Below, in pieces: positions 17,464 to 27,920 of a DNA stretch of 64,000 bases. The stretch comes from Terrimicrobiaceae bacterium. Its GTDB lineage: Bacteria > Verrucomicrobiota > Verrucomicrobiia > Chthoniobacterales > Terrimicrobiaceae. The notes beneath the pieces are model-generated. The model made no database searches. It was not told the DNA's origin and was given only the letters and a program-made list of their open reading frames with translations. Each line of letters begins with the position of its first letter. The first letter of the stretch is position 1. Both the position numbers and the translations under genes were made by a program. The DNA lies in the NCBI GenBank assembly GCA_018402345.1, contig JAGYIV010000009.1, forward strand, positions 61,619-125,618. The letters run 5' to 3'.

Positions 17464-17919
17464 TCAAGCGATGGCCCGCTTTTTCACCTCTTCGAGGATG
17501 GAGATGAGTTCGTCGATTTCGGGGCCTTGGAAGACTCCCTCGACGCCTTGATCGTGGGTGTGTGTGAGACCGAAGTCGTGGCTAGATGCGCGAGGTGGAC
17601 CCGGGGAGTCGCCCGCGCTCGGGTGTGCCGCCTCGCGCCTCGTGGGGCGGCTTGGAAGGAAAATGCGGCCGCAGACCGGTGGGATTTTCAACAAGTCGGG
17701 CGAGGGGCACACCCGACAGCGCCCGAGGCAGGCGAGGTCACCCGGGACCTGTTGTGATTCCGCATTTCCTTTTGCTTGGATTTCCGCCTTCAGCCTCGGT
17801 TTCGAGGCGTGTTTACGCGCGTGGTGGAGCAGGTCTTTCAAATGCAGTTCCGGCTCGGCCTCGGGAATCAACTCACCCAGCGCCTGCTTTTTTCGCTTTT
17901 CGGAATCCAATCCGCGCAT
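17464..17919 (-). CDS. Hypothetical protein, 151 aa, with a structured in-frame insert
   Basis: The ends look like ordinary protein: a charged start (GLDSEKRKKQALGEL, LHLKDLLHHARKH) and a helical end (EIDELISILEEVKKRAIA). The middle third (17580-17760) is Pro/Arg/Cys-rich and is encoded by a GC-rich inverted repeat, so it is probably a DNA insertion that kept the frame. No family recognised. It converges with tRNA-Arg (TCT). Confidence 0.45.
   Translation of the reverse strand: MRGLDSEKRKKQALGELIPEAEPELHLKDLLHHARKHASKPRLKAEIQAKGNAESQQVPGDLACLGRCRVCPSPDLLKIPPVCGRIFLPSRPTRREAAHPSAGDSPGPPRASSHDFGLTHTHDQGVEGVFQGPEIDELISILEEVKKRAIA
17619..17716. repeat. 98-bp inverted-repeat element inside the 151-aa ORF
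   Basis: CGGGTGTGCC at 17619-17628 is repeated inverted as GGCACACCCG at 17707-17716. Between them lie further self-complementary pieces, and CCCGGG motifs stand outside on both sides. It resembles a folded RNA or mobile hairpin insertion of a different type from the GAA-loop repeats. Confidence 0.55.
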
Positions 17920-17938
17920 AGCTTGTGCATTCCGATTC

Positions 17939-18011
17939 GCGCCCGTAGCTCAGTGGATAGAGCACCGGTCTTCTAAACCGATGGTCGCTGGTTCGATCCC
18001 AGCCGGGCGCG
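17939..18011 (+). tRNA. tRNA-Arg (TCT anticodon)
   Basis: A 73-nt cloverleaf: acceptor GCGCCCG/CGGGCGC with discriminator G, anticodon loop CTTCTAA giving TCT, T arm GGTTCGATCCC. The outer pair of the anticodon stem is a C-A mismatch. The 3' flank carries a sequence shared with the 3' flank of tRNA-Thr at 33.2 kb. Confidence 0.93.
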
Positions 18012-18039
18012 CCCCTCTACAGCCGCTTAAATGCTCGCG

Positions 18040-18135
18040 CTGCGGGCGATTTCAGGGCAAAACGCGTTGCGTATCAAAACGCAGAAAAACGCATGAAAAT
18101 GGCCTTATCAAGTGCCAAGTAAATGCCAAGTGGAT
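18040..18135 (+). repeat. tRNA 3'-flank repeat (copy 1)
   Basis: About 30 bp after tRNA-Arg(TCT) comes GCGGGCGATTTCAGGG, then an ACGC-rich stretch with TCAAAACGC and CGCATGAA, then AAGTAAATGCCAAG. The same order occurs on the minus strand after tRNA-Thr at 33193-33087. Such tRNA-proximal repeats usually mark old integration (att) sites of site-specific elements, but no integrase is present here. Confidence 0.65.
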
Positions 18136-18243
18136 TTTGGCTTCTTTTGTTGCGTTTCGCAGTGTTTCGGCGGCACTTCGGACTGCCGCTTTTGGGTAAA
18201 AAATATCCTTGCATGGGTTGCGTTGTTCCGTTCGGATCACGCT

Positions 18244-18819
18244 GTGCAATTGTTCCTCCTGACATTGCTGGCCGTTTTTTGTAGCCCGATCCATGCATCG
18301 AGTGAGGTGGGTGGACGGTTCATGGGGTTTCAAGTGGATCGTGCCATGCGCCTCTCGGGGCTTTCGGTGCCTTTGAGGGCGGAGGGTGAGGGAGGTTTTG
18401 GGCGTGTTGTTTTTGATCAGGTCTCTGTCCAATCCAAAAAAATGGGTGGCTTGCGGGTCGGGATTCTTCCTGAGTTGGTGATCGAGGGAATGCGCTTGGA
18501 AGTGCCGGGCGACAATCTTGCAGACCTTTGGATAGCGGATTTGCTGGGATTTTTGAAAGGCGAGCCTCTGCTCCAATCCGCGAAAATCAATGGCTTCACC
18601 ATTTGTGATCAGCACGGCGGAGAACTCCTCCGAGCCGAGAGGGGATCTGTAACGCGCGATGGCGCGGCCATCCGATTGAGCGGCGTATCTATTTTTCCTC
18701 AGTCAAAAAAATTCCCTGTCGCCGAGTTGGCCTTAAGCGGTTCGCAGGCGGGGGCTGTGTTGATCGGAAAAAAACGCCGTCCCGTTCAGCTATTCACCTC
18801 ATCGAACCCGCAGAATTGA
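18244..18819 (+). CDS. Probable secreted protein, 191 aa
   Basis: From a GTG at 18244 the protein begins with a signal peptide (LFLLTLLAVFCSPIHASS) followed by a mature part of repeated beta-like segments (MRLSGLSVPLRAEGEGG, LPELVIEGMRLEVPG). No ATG is available near the signal peptide; the frame is open further upstream to the tRNA, so the start is uncertain. It lies 7 bp before the giant NHL gene and may be cotranscribed. Family unknown. Confidence 0.55.
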   Translation: MQLFLLTLLAVFCSPIHASSEVGGRFMGFQVDRAMRLSGLSVPLRAEGEGGFGRVVFDQVSVQSKKMGGLRVGILPELVIEGMRLEVPGDNLADLWIADLLGFLKGEPLLQSAKINGFTICDQHGGELLRAERGSVTRDGAAIRLSGVSIFPQSKKFPVAELALSGSQAGAVLIGKKRRPVQLFTSSNPQN

Positions 18820-18826
18820 ACCAAAA

Positions 18827-21800
18827 ATGAAAAGAACACCGCTTGCCCTCTCCCTAAGCCTTCTCGCCGTCGCCGCGCTTCAGATGTCGCCGGCCGTCGC
18901 GCAGACAACCGCCGCCGCTCATATCTCCCAAGGTCGTGATGCCCTCTCCAAGCAGTCGCCATCCGGCATCGCTGAAGCTCTTATGGCCTTCGATGCCGCA
19001 GTGACTGCGGAGCCAGGAAATGCGGAGGCGAATTTTTTCAAGGCTGCGGCCATCATTTATCAGGAACTCTCCTCGCCAGAGCTTCAAACCCAGCTGAAAA
19101 ATTTCGGCCTCCAAATACCAAACGCCAATCCCTACGAACTCGAAATGTCTTTTCCGGAAGGCCCCCAAGGCTACTTCCTGCCGACTGAGGGCGTCACCAC
19201 AGACTCCCACCTTGCCTACCTGAATTCCAAATCCTCCGTCATCGACGCGGCATTGACCTCCCTCGATAAAATTACCGAGGTGAATTTCGTGATCACGCTG
19301 AGCGCCGATGAAACCTCGCTCCTCGACACCAAGGTCGATTATGCCGATGTCTGCCTGCTTCGTGCCGGGCTTCGCCTGGCAAAAGCCGCCCTGCATTTGG
19401 CAAACAGCTACAATGTCTCAGGCGAATATCGCGTTTTTGCCGACCTCTATGCCGCTGGAAACCTCACTCCCCAAGCCGTCCTTTCCGCCTTCCCGCAACT
19501 TTTCAACCTCTCCGCTACCCCTGCTCGGCGCGCCGACGCCCGCGCCCAAATCCAACTCGCTCATGCCGGAGTGGAACAAAGCGCTCGCTGCAATCAAGAC
19601 CAAACGCCCCGGCTCCGAGAGGCTCCATTTTAGGCCCTATCGGCGAGAATGGTAGCACGCCATTCCTTTTCGCTTTCGACAGCATCGCCGCCGCCGAAGA
19701 GGTTGATGCGCTGTTCGATACCCTTGTTGCTTCGCTTAATTCTCAAGTCACTTTTCCTACAATTGCGAGCGAGAATTTCGCGCTTGAGGATTATAGTCTC
19801 AACCTTTCGAGCCTCGTCACATCGCCCAGCGCGCCCCGCGCTCTGGCCCCTACGCGCTATGATCGAGGCTTCTTCCGGCCAAGTTACTGGCCGGATGCCA
19901 CACTTTGGGGGATTTTTCCAGATGCCACTCAGGATGACTTGAATCAATTCGGAAACACGCTGCTTTTGATCCAATCAACAAAGTATGAGCCATATGATTT
20001 TCAAATTATGGTTGGTGGCCCTCTTAGCGGCAATATCGATTCAGATGAATTAACGCCTCTATTTAAAAAAATACAGGGAATTGCTGTTGATTATCTTGGG
20101 AATATTTATATAGCTGATTCGGATAATCGTGTTATAAAAAAAATAACAAGAGAAAACCTCATCTACACAGTCGCTGGTTTGCAGTTTACAAACTATAGTG
20201 GATGGGATAATCGGCAACCTGCTAGGTTGTCGAATCTAGGGCCAATTACAGCTGGGCCTGATGGGGCGATCTATTTCAGAAATGACCAGCAAATCTCCAA
20301 GTTGACTGCTTCTGGTGAACTATCCAACTTGGCCGGTCCACGCGATTACTCAAGATATCCAAAGGATGGAGTAGGAGGAGAAGCAGCTTTCGACTGGATA
20401 CAAGCAATGGCTGCCGATAAATTAGGGAATTTGTATATATGCGATTCGAGTGCCATTCGCAAAATTACACCTAATGGGATCGTCTCTACCTTGGCAGGAA
20501 AGTTAAGAAATGATGATAAATGGGAGACGAGCGGCTACGTTGACGGAGAAGGTAATATTGCACGGTTCTATTACCCTGATGGAATTGCAGTAAATTCAAC
20601 CGGGACCGTCTTTGTAATGGATGGTCGAAACAAGGTTATTCGCAAGATCGAACCAAATGGAATGACCTCGACCTTTGTCGGCAAGGTGGGCGAGGGGTAT
20701 CGTTTTGATGCCAAAGGGGAAAAAGCCCGGTTAGGAAATCCAAGGGGCTTGGCAATCGATGTCGATGACAATCTTTATTTTAGCGATGGTCCCTTGGTGA
20801 GAAAGGTTTACCCAGATGGAGATGTCCTAACGATCGGTGGGAATAGATCTAAACACGGTCTCCTTGAGGGCATCGGCGAAGATGCGAGATTTGGGCAAGA
20901 AAAGCTGAATGGGTTGGCTGTTGCTCCTTGGGGAACTCTATACTTGGCCTATGACCGATTTATCTTCGAGGCCGATTCTGTGAGCAATGACGGCACAGTG
21001 CCACCTACACCTGAACTCAGTCCCCTCCCTGCCCCCATACTCACCCCAAGTCCCTCCTCTGATGTGGAAGCCGATGTTGCTCAATTGTTGGGACTGACAT
21101 TGTCTACCACAACCGTAGACATCACAAATGGAGCAGTTGTTCTACAATTCACGGCAAATGTGACGAATTCACTTAATAATTTAAATATATCATTCTCGAA
21201 TAATTATAATTATGGAATTTATGGGTATGCATCCACATCAAATAACTACCAACCTTTTCTAAAAGGCTCTATTTCCATCAAGGAATTTAGCCGCCCTGGG
21301 CTTTGGACAATATCCAGTCTTAGTTATTCTGATGAAGATAAACAATGGAAATCATTTTATGGAGATCAATTAAAGGATTATTTTGAAAGCATTCAGCTGG
21401 ACCCATTGTCTTTCACTGTAATTAACTCAATACCTGACACTAAACCTCCTGAATTGCACAAGTTGGAGTTTCTATCAACCGAGGGGAATCCTTCTAATAA
21501 ATCAGCAAAAATCCGTTATCGGGTTGTAGTAAAAGATGATCGTTCAGGATTGGGTAGTTTCTATTTATCGATGCGTTCTTCGAGTGACTCTTCATTAATT
21601 CAATCAAACTTACATTCCTCCACATGGGATACTAAAATTGTTGCAGTATCTGACGATAAAGTTACCTACGAAGGCATTCTTGAAATACCCCAAGGATCTG
21701 CTGATGGGGAATGGAAAGTTGATTCTATCTCACTAACGGATCAAGCAGGTAATTTCGTTTCATTTCCCCAAAACTCATTGCCCTTGGAAATCACAACCCT

Positions 21801-23853
21801 AAAAATCACCACAAGTTCCTCCTTCGCGAATCCTGTCGATCCTGAAGATTTATACCATCCATGGGTTGTCGGATTTGAAATCGAACCTGCTTCTGTGGAT
21901 GTTTCCTCGACCGAGCAAAAGGTCACAGTTCGGGTGATGGTAAATAATGATGATCTGCCTCAATCCGCCTCCATTTCCGCCTATTTGCGTGATCTCGATT
22001 ACAACTACAATTTTCAAAGTGGATTAAGGGCATATGAATTCAAATTAGTTTCTGGCACGGTTGCAAACGGAATCTATGAAGCAGAGTTGGTTGTCCCTAA
22101 GAACTTCAAGTCTGGCAACTACATCTTGGACAGCCTATCAGTTTACGAAAGCTATCCTTCCTATAAAAATTGGTCGCGCTACGGTTCCAACATCTCGCCT
22201 GAATTCCGTAAAACGTTAGTCGTCTCGAGTATATCGGATACCATGGCACCAGAGTTGCAAAGTATTACGATATCCACCCCATCAGTGAATACACTCCTCG
22301 GCAAAGTCACATTATCTGTGAATCTTCACATCACTGATGACGTGGTTGGTTTGCTGGAAAGCAAAAGTAGTTGGGAAAACAGCGGGGCAATCGGCTTTAG
22401 CAGCCCGAGTGGTGTTGGATACGCTTGGGCTGATATTACTTCTGTTAACCGCATCTCTGGCGATTCAAGTGACGGCACCTACCTAGTCTGGTTACAACTT
22501 CCCCAATACAGCGAGGAGGGCATATGGACGCTTGACTACGTTGAGTTGCGAGATGCCAATTACAATACCCGCTATTTGATTCCGGCCAATCTTAAGGCGA
22601 TGGGGATTGAGGTGCCTTCTTTTGAGGTTCAAGGACACCCTCGGGGTTGGGAGCAGCAGTCATTTACGCTGTCAAAACCCACAAAAGGCAATGCAACGAT
22701 CCAGCTGAGCAACCTAACTCAGACGGCGGATGGGACCGACAAAGTGCCGAGCGTTTTGACAACCCCAAGCAACCTTACTCAGAATGTGACTCTCACTTTT
22801 AACGGTGTCACCACCCCACCAGTCGAGGCAGGAAACTACACAGTTGTCGCTTATCTGAACGATCCAAATTATCGTGGACGTGAAGTTGCGACTCTGACGA
22901 TCACAGATGGTGGTGCTTCGTCCGGCGGTGACGGTGCTTCGTCGGGCGGTGGCGGCGCCTCGTCAGGCGGCGACGGTGCTTCCTCTGGCGGCGACGGTGC
23001 TTCCTCTGGCGGTGGCGGCGCTTCCTCTGGCGGTGGCGGCGCTTCCTCTGGCGGTGGCGGCGCTTCCTCTGGCGGTGGCGGCGCTTCCTCTGGCGGTGAC
23101 AGCGCTTCCTCTGGCGGTGGCGGCGCTTCCTCTGGCGGTGACGGTGCTTCCTCTGGCGGTGACGGTGCTTCCTCTGGCGGTGACGGTGCTTCCTCTGGCG
23201 GTGACGGTGCTTCCTCTGGTGGGCGGTGCTTCGTCCGGCGGTGACGGCGCTTCGTCGGGCGGTGACGGCGCTTCGTCCGACGGTGACGGCGCTTCGTCGG
23301 GCGGTGACGGCGCTTCGTCGGGGCGGTGACGGCGCTTCGTCGGGCGGTGACGGCGCTTCGTCGGGCAGTGACGGTGCTTCGTCGGGCGGTGGCGGCGCCT
23401 CGTCAGGCGGCGACGGTGCTTCCTCTGGCGGTGACGGTGCTTCCTCTGGCGGTGACGGTGCTCCTTCCGGCGGTGCTCCTTCCGGCGGTGCTCCTTCCGG
23501 CGGTGGTGGCGGCGGTGGTGGTAGGGGGCGGTGGTGCGCCTGCTGCTGAGAATTCTAAGAAGGGCGGGAAGAAGTCGGGTGGTGCTGCTAAGAAATCGAG
23601 TAGTGGCTCCCAGAAATCGACTGCCAAGAAATCCGGGGGTGATTCCAAGAAGTCGTCTGCAAAGAAATCGGGTGGTGCTGCTAAGAAATCGAGTAGTGGC
23701 TCCCAGAAATCGACTGCCAAGAAATCCGGGGGTGATTCCAAGAAGTCGTCTGCAAAGAAATCGGGTGGTGGATCCAAAAAATCCGCAGCCAAGAAGTCTT
23801 CCGGTGGCTCCAAAGGTGGCAAGTCCAAGAAGAGTGGTGGAAAGAAGAAGTGA
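18827..23853 (+). CDS. Giant secreted NHL-repeat protein with Gly/Ser and Lys/Ser tails (frames interrupted)
   Basis: Signal peptide (MKRTPLALSLSLLAVAALQM), then a helical TPR-like region of about 240 aa (DALSKQSPSGIAEALMAFDA). About six NHL/beta-propeller repeats follow (GIAVDYLGNIYIADSDNRVI, GIAVNSTGTVFVMDG), then several Ig-like segments that begin SISLTDQAGNF-like. After these come a 21-bp-unit Gly/Ser array and a Lys/Ser tail ending GGKSKKSGGKKK. The frame changes near 19560, 19610, 23220, 23320 and 23525. The last three are extra G residues in G runs and return to the original frame. If these are sequence errors the protein is about 1,670 aa. Codon use from 19.9 to 22.9 kb is more AT-rich than the neighbours, suggesting transfer. 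A surface or extracellular role is inferred. Confidence 0.75.
22912..23530 (+). repeat. 21-bp tandem array coding GASSGGD/G
   Basis: Roughly 29 copies of a 21-bp unit (GGTGCTTCCTCTGGCGGTGA and variants) encode alternating GASSGGD and GASSGGG. Three G-run length changes shift the frame within the array, which is a natural place for slippage and so for length or phase variation. Confidence 0.85.
23572..23760 (+). repeat. 93-bp direct repeat coding a Lys/Ser-rich segment
   Basis: The segment starting at 23572 is repeated from 23665 almost without change, giving two copies of KKSGGAAKKSSSGSQKSTAK plus a GGDSKKSSA piece. A third, shorter variant follows. The tail is very basic, reminiscent of DNA- or polyanion-binding histone-like tails. 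Confidence 0.8.
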
Positions 23854-24237
23854 TCTTTTGAGGGCAAGTTAATCGGAACAGCGCTCGTGATTTCCGGCAA
23901 TCGGCGTGCCCGGTTTTGGCGGAGGCTCGGGAGAGTGTGTCTGATTTCCGATCAGGAAGCTTGATCGTAGCCCAGCGCGCTGGAAAGTATTGGCTACGGG
24001 CCGTTGGCATCTCGGACATGCAGCGGTGAGTGCCTCGTGCTGTGATTTGGAAATAATCCAGCCTGAGGCCGTGTGAGTTTCTTCATGTTGGGCGCGGGGC
24101 GTGCCATAGTTCAGAAATCCAAAACGGGTCGGGATTTTTGGCTCGGTGGGGGGATTTTTGCTGACTGAGCGGGGGGAGCGGTTTCTGCGGACCGGCAAAA
24201 AAATGGCCGATCGGCCAAAAAAGTTGCGGGAATTTGG
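23854..24237. other. Gene-free stretch between NHL gene and OGT-like gene
   Basis: No gene. The minus-strand frame that crosses it is the out-of-frame extension of the OGT-like gene. The only functional signal seen is the terminator at 24197-24220. Confidence 0.6.
24197..24220 (-). terminator. Intrinsic terminator of the OGT-like gene
   Basis: On the minus strand the perfect palindrome TGGCCGATCGGCCA (24204-24217) is followed by seven T residues. It lies 20 bp downstream of the OGT-like stop codon at 24238. Confidence 0.85.
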
Positions 24238-26216
24238 TTAGCTCGGTGTTTGGGAGGTGCACCAGTCTTGCCAGGTGGTGCGGAGGGCGGATTCGAGGCG
24301 GGTGGCTTGGGTGGGGTGGTTGAGGAGGTCGCTTTGTGTAAGGTCGCTTCGGAGGGTGGTGCGGAGCTGGGCGAGGGTGGTGGGGGCGTTGGCGAGTTCG
24401 ATGGCTTTGGCGATGTAGGCATCTGGCGTTTCGACGGCCCAGTCGGCGTGGCCTGCGGCGGTGAGGAGCGAGAGGCCGACGCGGGAGGCGTGGCGGTCGC
24501 CGGTGAGTGAGACGACGGGCACGCCCATCCAGAGCGCTTCGCAGGTGGTGGTGGTGCCGTTGTAGGGGAAGGGGTCCAAGGCGACGTGGACGTGGTGGTA
24601 GGTCGCGAGATGGTCTGCGGTGGATGGGAGGAAGCCGAGGAGGTCGGTGCGGTCGGGGGTGATGCCGGAGGAGGCGAGTTTTCAGTGACGGATTCGCGCA
24701 CGGCGGGGTCGTCGAAATACTGGCTCTTGAGCAGAAGGCGCGCGCCGGGGCATTGATCCAAGAGTTTGGCCCAAGTGGCGAGGGTGGCGTCGGAGACTTT
24801 GAGGAAGTTGTTGAAGCAGGCGAAGGTGATGGGCTGCGAGGGCTCTGGCATACGCGGCTCGGGGGCGTCGGCGGGCGGTTCGTAGGCCCAGGCGCAGGGG
24901 GAGAAACGGATGAGGCGTTCGGTGGAGAGGGTGTCTGCTTCGCCTTCGGGGTCGGTGATGGAATCGACGAGGCGATGGGTGATGGCGGGGAGGCCTGTGG
25001 TGTTCGGGTAGCCGAGGTAGGTGAGTTGGACCGGGGCCAGATACCGCGCGAAGAGGGGGAGGCGGTTCATGGCGGAATGGCCTGCGAGGTCGATCAGGAT
25101 GTCGGGTGCGTCTTTGCGAATGAGTTCGGCGGCGAGGTCGTCTGTGAGTCCGTTGAGGTTGGTCCACTTCACGGCGTGGCTGGCGAGGGCTTTGCTGGTG
25201 GCGTCCTCGGTGTGGTGGGAGTGGTAGAGAAAAATCCGAATGCGCGAGGGGTCGAGATGTTTGAGGAGGGGGAGGAGAAACGCGGCGACTGGGTGTGAGC
25301 GGAGGTCGGGGGAGACGAAGCCCACGCGGAGGGGTTTGTCGGGCTCGGGGGGATTGAAAAAGGGTGGGGCTTCCCAATCGGTGAAGTGGGTGCCGAACTC
25401 GCGGTGGGCCTCGAAGATCGCGTGCCGGTCCTGCGAGGAGGGGTAGTTCAGCAGCATGTTGCGGGCGCTGAGGACACGGGTGTTTGCGGGTTCCATCCAC
25501 AGGATCGAGTTTTGCAGGTCGAGGGATTCCTCGGTTTTGTAGAGGCGCATGAGGCCGAGGGCGCGGGCGGCGGAGGCGCTGGTGAGGAAGGGGTCGAGCT
25601 GGAGGGCCTTGTCGAAGCACTCCATGCCTTCGGCGATGCGGCCGGGTTGCTCGATCAGGGAAACGCCGAGGTTGCTGGCGGCGGCGGCCATGGAGGGGTC
25701 GAGGGCGAGGGCTTTGCGGAAGTGGGGTTCGGCGGCGGGAAATCCGTTTGCGGCGGCGACGAGTTCGCCGAGTTGTTCGTGGGCCGAGGCGTTCGCTGGT
25801 TGGAGGGAAACGAAGCGCTCCATGGAGGCGACGGCGTCGGCGAGGTTGCCGATGGCTTGCTGGCAACGGGCGAGGTTTTCCCATGCCTCTGCTTGGTGCG
25901 GGGCTTTTTTGAGGGCGCGGGAGAGGTGGGGTTCGGCCTCGGTGTGGCGGCCGAGGTCGGCGAGGGCCATGCCGAGAAACAAGCGGCACTCGATGGAGTC
26001 GGGCTTGAGGCGGCGTGCTTTCTCAAGGAGTTCGGCGGCTTGCTCGAGGTGCCCGCCGCGCTGGAAGGCCATGGCGCCGGAGAGGAACCAGGCGTCGAAA
26101 TCACGGGGGCATTCGCGGCGCACCTTCGCGTAGAGGCGCTCCGCCTCGTCGTGCTGGAAGGATTTGTGGAGCGCGAGGGCCTCCTCGAGAAGTGAGTTGC
26201 GTTGTTTCTGGTTCAT
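24238..26216 (-). CDS. TPR protein with O-GlcNAc-transferase-like domain (GT41), frameshifted
   Basis: About 660 aa. The N-terminal half is a row of TPRs (AFQRGGHLEQAAELLEKARR, LARCQQAIGNLADAVASMER). The C-terminal half is a GT41/SPY-like glycosyltransferase: RVGFVSPDLRSHPVAAFLLP, ILIDLAGHSAMNRL and TYLGYPNTTG. After the frameshift come FPYNGTTTTCEALWMGVPVV and TGDRHASRVGLSLL. Adding one A to the AAAA run at 24679-24682 joins the frames. Bacterial homologues glycosylate proteins or build glycans; the partner is unknown. It is cotranscribed with the adenylate cyclase 22 bp upstream and ends at a strong terminator. Confidence 0.88.
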
Positions 26217-26238
26217 GGGTCGGTGGGAGGCGTGGGCC

Positions 26239-27399
26239 TCAGATTTCGGGGACTTCGTCGAGGAAGGGATCGTTTTTGGAGGTGAGGAAAAAGGTGTTCA
26301 CCTCGCCGATGCCTTTGCAGTCGATGGTGCCTCGGGGTTCGCATTCGTAGTCCGGGCCGAGGGCGGCGCGGGTGGATTCCGAGATGTGGATGCGGCCCGG
26401 CATGCCCGAGGACTCAAGGCGGCTGGCGACATTTACGGCATCGCCCCAGATGTCGTAGGCGAATTTTTGTTTGCCGATGATGCCTGCGACGAGCGGGCCA
26501 GTATTGATGCCGATGCGGACTTGGAAATCGGTGCTGAAGCGTTTGTTGAAGCGGTCGAGGAACTGGATCATCTCGAGGGCGGTGTCGGCGACGCGGCGGG
26601 CGTGGTCTGCGACATGGACTGGGATGCCCGCGGCGAACATATAGCAATCGCCGATGGTCTTGATTTTTTCCACGCCGTGGCGGCCCGAGAGGAGATCGTA
26701 GTTGCTGAAGATGCGGTTGAGCAGAGTGACGACATCCACGGGTTCGGCGGAGCGGGCGTAGGGGGTGAAGCCCACGAGGTCAGTGAAGCCCACGGTGGCG
26801 CAGGCTTGTTTCTCGGCGATGACTTTTTCGCCATTCTTGAGGCGGGCGGCGATGGCCTCGGGGAGAACGTTGAGTAGGAGGCGTTCGGATTTTTCCTTTT
26901 CCTGCTCGAGGAGTGATTTCTCGGTGGCGAGTTGGCTGAGGAGTTGGCGGTCCTTGTCGCGGAGGTGTTTTTTTTCGATCGAGGAAAACACACGCGCGCG
27001 CAGGAGGACGGGGTCGAAGGGCTTGTTGAGAAAATCCTCGGCGCCGTCGGTGATGCATTGGATCGCGGCCGAGATGTGGTCCGAGGCGGAGACGACGATG
27101 ACGGGGATCGGGCGGAGGGCGGGGTCGGATTTGATGAGTTTGAGGAACTCGAAGCCGTTGATGCCCGGCATGTCGAGATCGAGGAGGACGAGGTCGTAGG
27201 CCTTGCCCGAGCGGAGTTGATCGATGGCGGAGGAGCCGTCTTCGGCCTCATCGATTTGATTAAATCCGATTTTGCGGAGGTGTTTCGAGATCGTGAGGCG
27301 GATCATGCGGCTGTCGTCGACAACCAGAATCCTGCCCGAAGTCAGGCTTTGGGGTTCGGGCAAGCCAGACATCTCGTGTTGCGCCTTGGGGTGTTCCAT
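26239..27399 (-). CDS. Receiver-domain class III adenylate cyclase
   Basis: 386 aa. Residues 22-140 are a response-regulator receiver (ILVVDDSRMIRL, phospho-Asp in LVLLDLDMPGINGFEF, Lys in DFLNKPFDP). A coiled-coil linker leads into a class III cyclase domain: metal Asp in VGFTDLVGFT, substrate Lys and second Asp in EKIKTIGDCYMF, and adenine/transition-state residues in YDIWGDAVNVASRLES. It should make cAMP when the receiver is phosphorylated by a histidine kinase, which is not encoded nearby. First gene of the operon with the OGT-like gene. Confidence 0.92.
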   Translation of the reverse strand: MEHPKAQHEMSGLPEPQSLTSGRILVVDDSRMIRLTISKHLRKIGFNQIDEAEDGSSAIDQLRSGKAYDLVLLDLDMPGINGFEFLKLIKSDPALRPIPVIVVSASDHISAAIQCITDGAEDFLNKPFDPVLLRARVFSSIEKKHLRDKDRQLLSQLATEKSLLEQEKEKSERLLLNVLPEAIAARLKNGEKVIAEKQACATVGFTDLVGFTPYARSAEPVDVVTLLNRIFSNYDLLSGRHGVEKIKTIGDCYMFAAGIPVHVADHARRVADTALEMIQFLDRFNKRFSTDFQVRIGINTGPLVAGIIGKQKFAYDIWGDAVNVASRLESSGMPGRIHISESTRAALGPDYECEPRGTIDCKGIGEVNTFFLTSKNDPFLDEVPEI

Positions 27400-27499
27400 G
27401 CAGGCCGACTATTCCGAAAAAAACCGAATGCGGCAACGAGGATTCGGAGGGGATCCAGCGGCGTGGGAGGGATCGCAGGCGGGGGCTTGTCTGGAGGAC

Positions 27500-27920
27500 T
27501 CAGCGCACCGCCTCGCGGAGGCGGGGGTTTCTTTCCAGCACGCGGGCGAGGATGCGGGCGTCGTCGGTCATGCCGATCTCGGGGATGGAATCGGGGATGA
27601 GATCGACGCCATTGAGGATGTAGTTCGCGGCGACGCCTGCCTCGGCGAGGTGCGCGGGGAGGGGGTCGGAGCAGGCGTGCACTTCCGGCGAATCGAGGAG
27701 GTCGATGAGCATCTCGATGCCTCTCACCAGATCGTAGTGCACACGGGCCTGCTCGGTGTGCATTTTGTCTTCGCAGGCCGTCGGCTTGTCTTCGGAGATC
27801 CAAAAGGTCCGCAGCGTGGAAGGCGGCGGTCTCGGTGTCGATGAACTCATCGATCGAGATGGCTTTGTCGGGATTCAGAGGTGACACGATGATGGTGGCT
27901 CTATGGACGAGGGGTTTCAT
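27500..27920 (-). CDS. DUF1232 (YkvA-like) protein, frameshifted
   Basis: The C-terminal part has the DUF1232 core (GVAANYILNGVDLIPDSIPE, GMTDDARIL). The ATG at 27920 overlaps the end of the metalloprotease gene and starts MKPLVHRATIIVSPLNPDKA, which lies in another frame. Removing one base at the GG/CC run near 27818 joins both. Function of the family is unknown; members are often membrane-associated, but no membrane helix is visible here. Confidence 0.6.

Noticed and set aside
22912..23530. CRISPR-like array
   Set aside because: The units are head-to-tail coding 21-bp repeats without unique spacers of even length and without cas genes.
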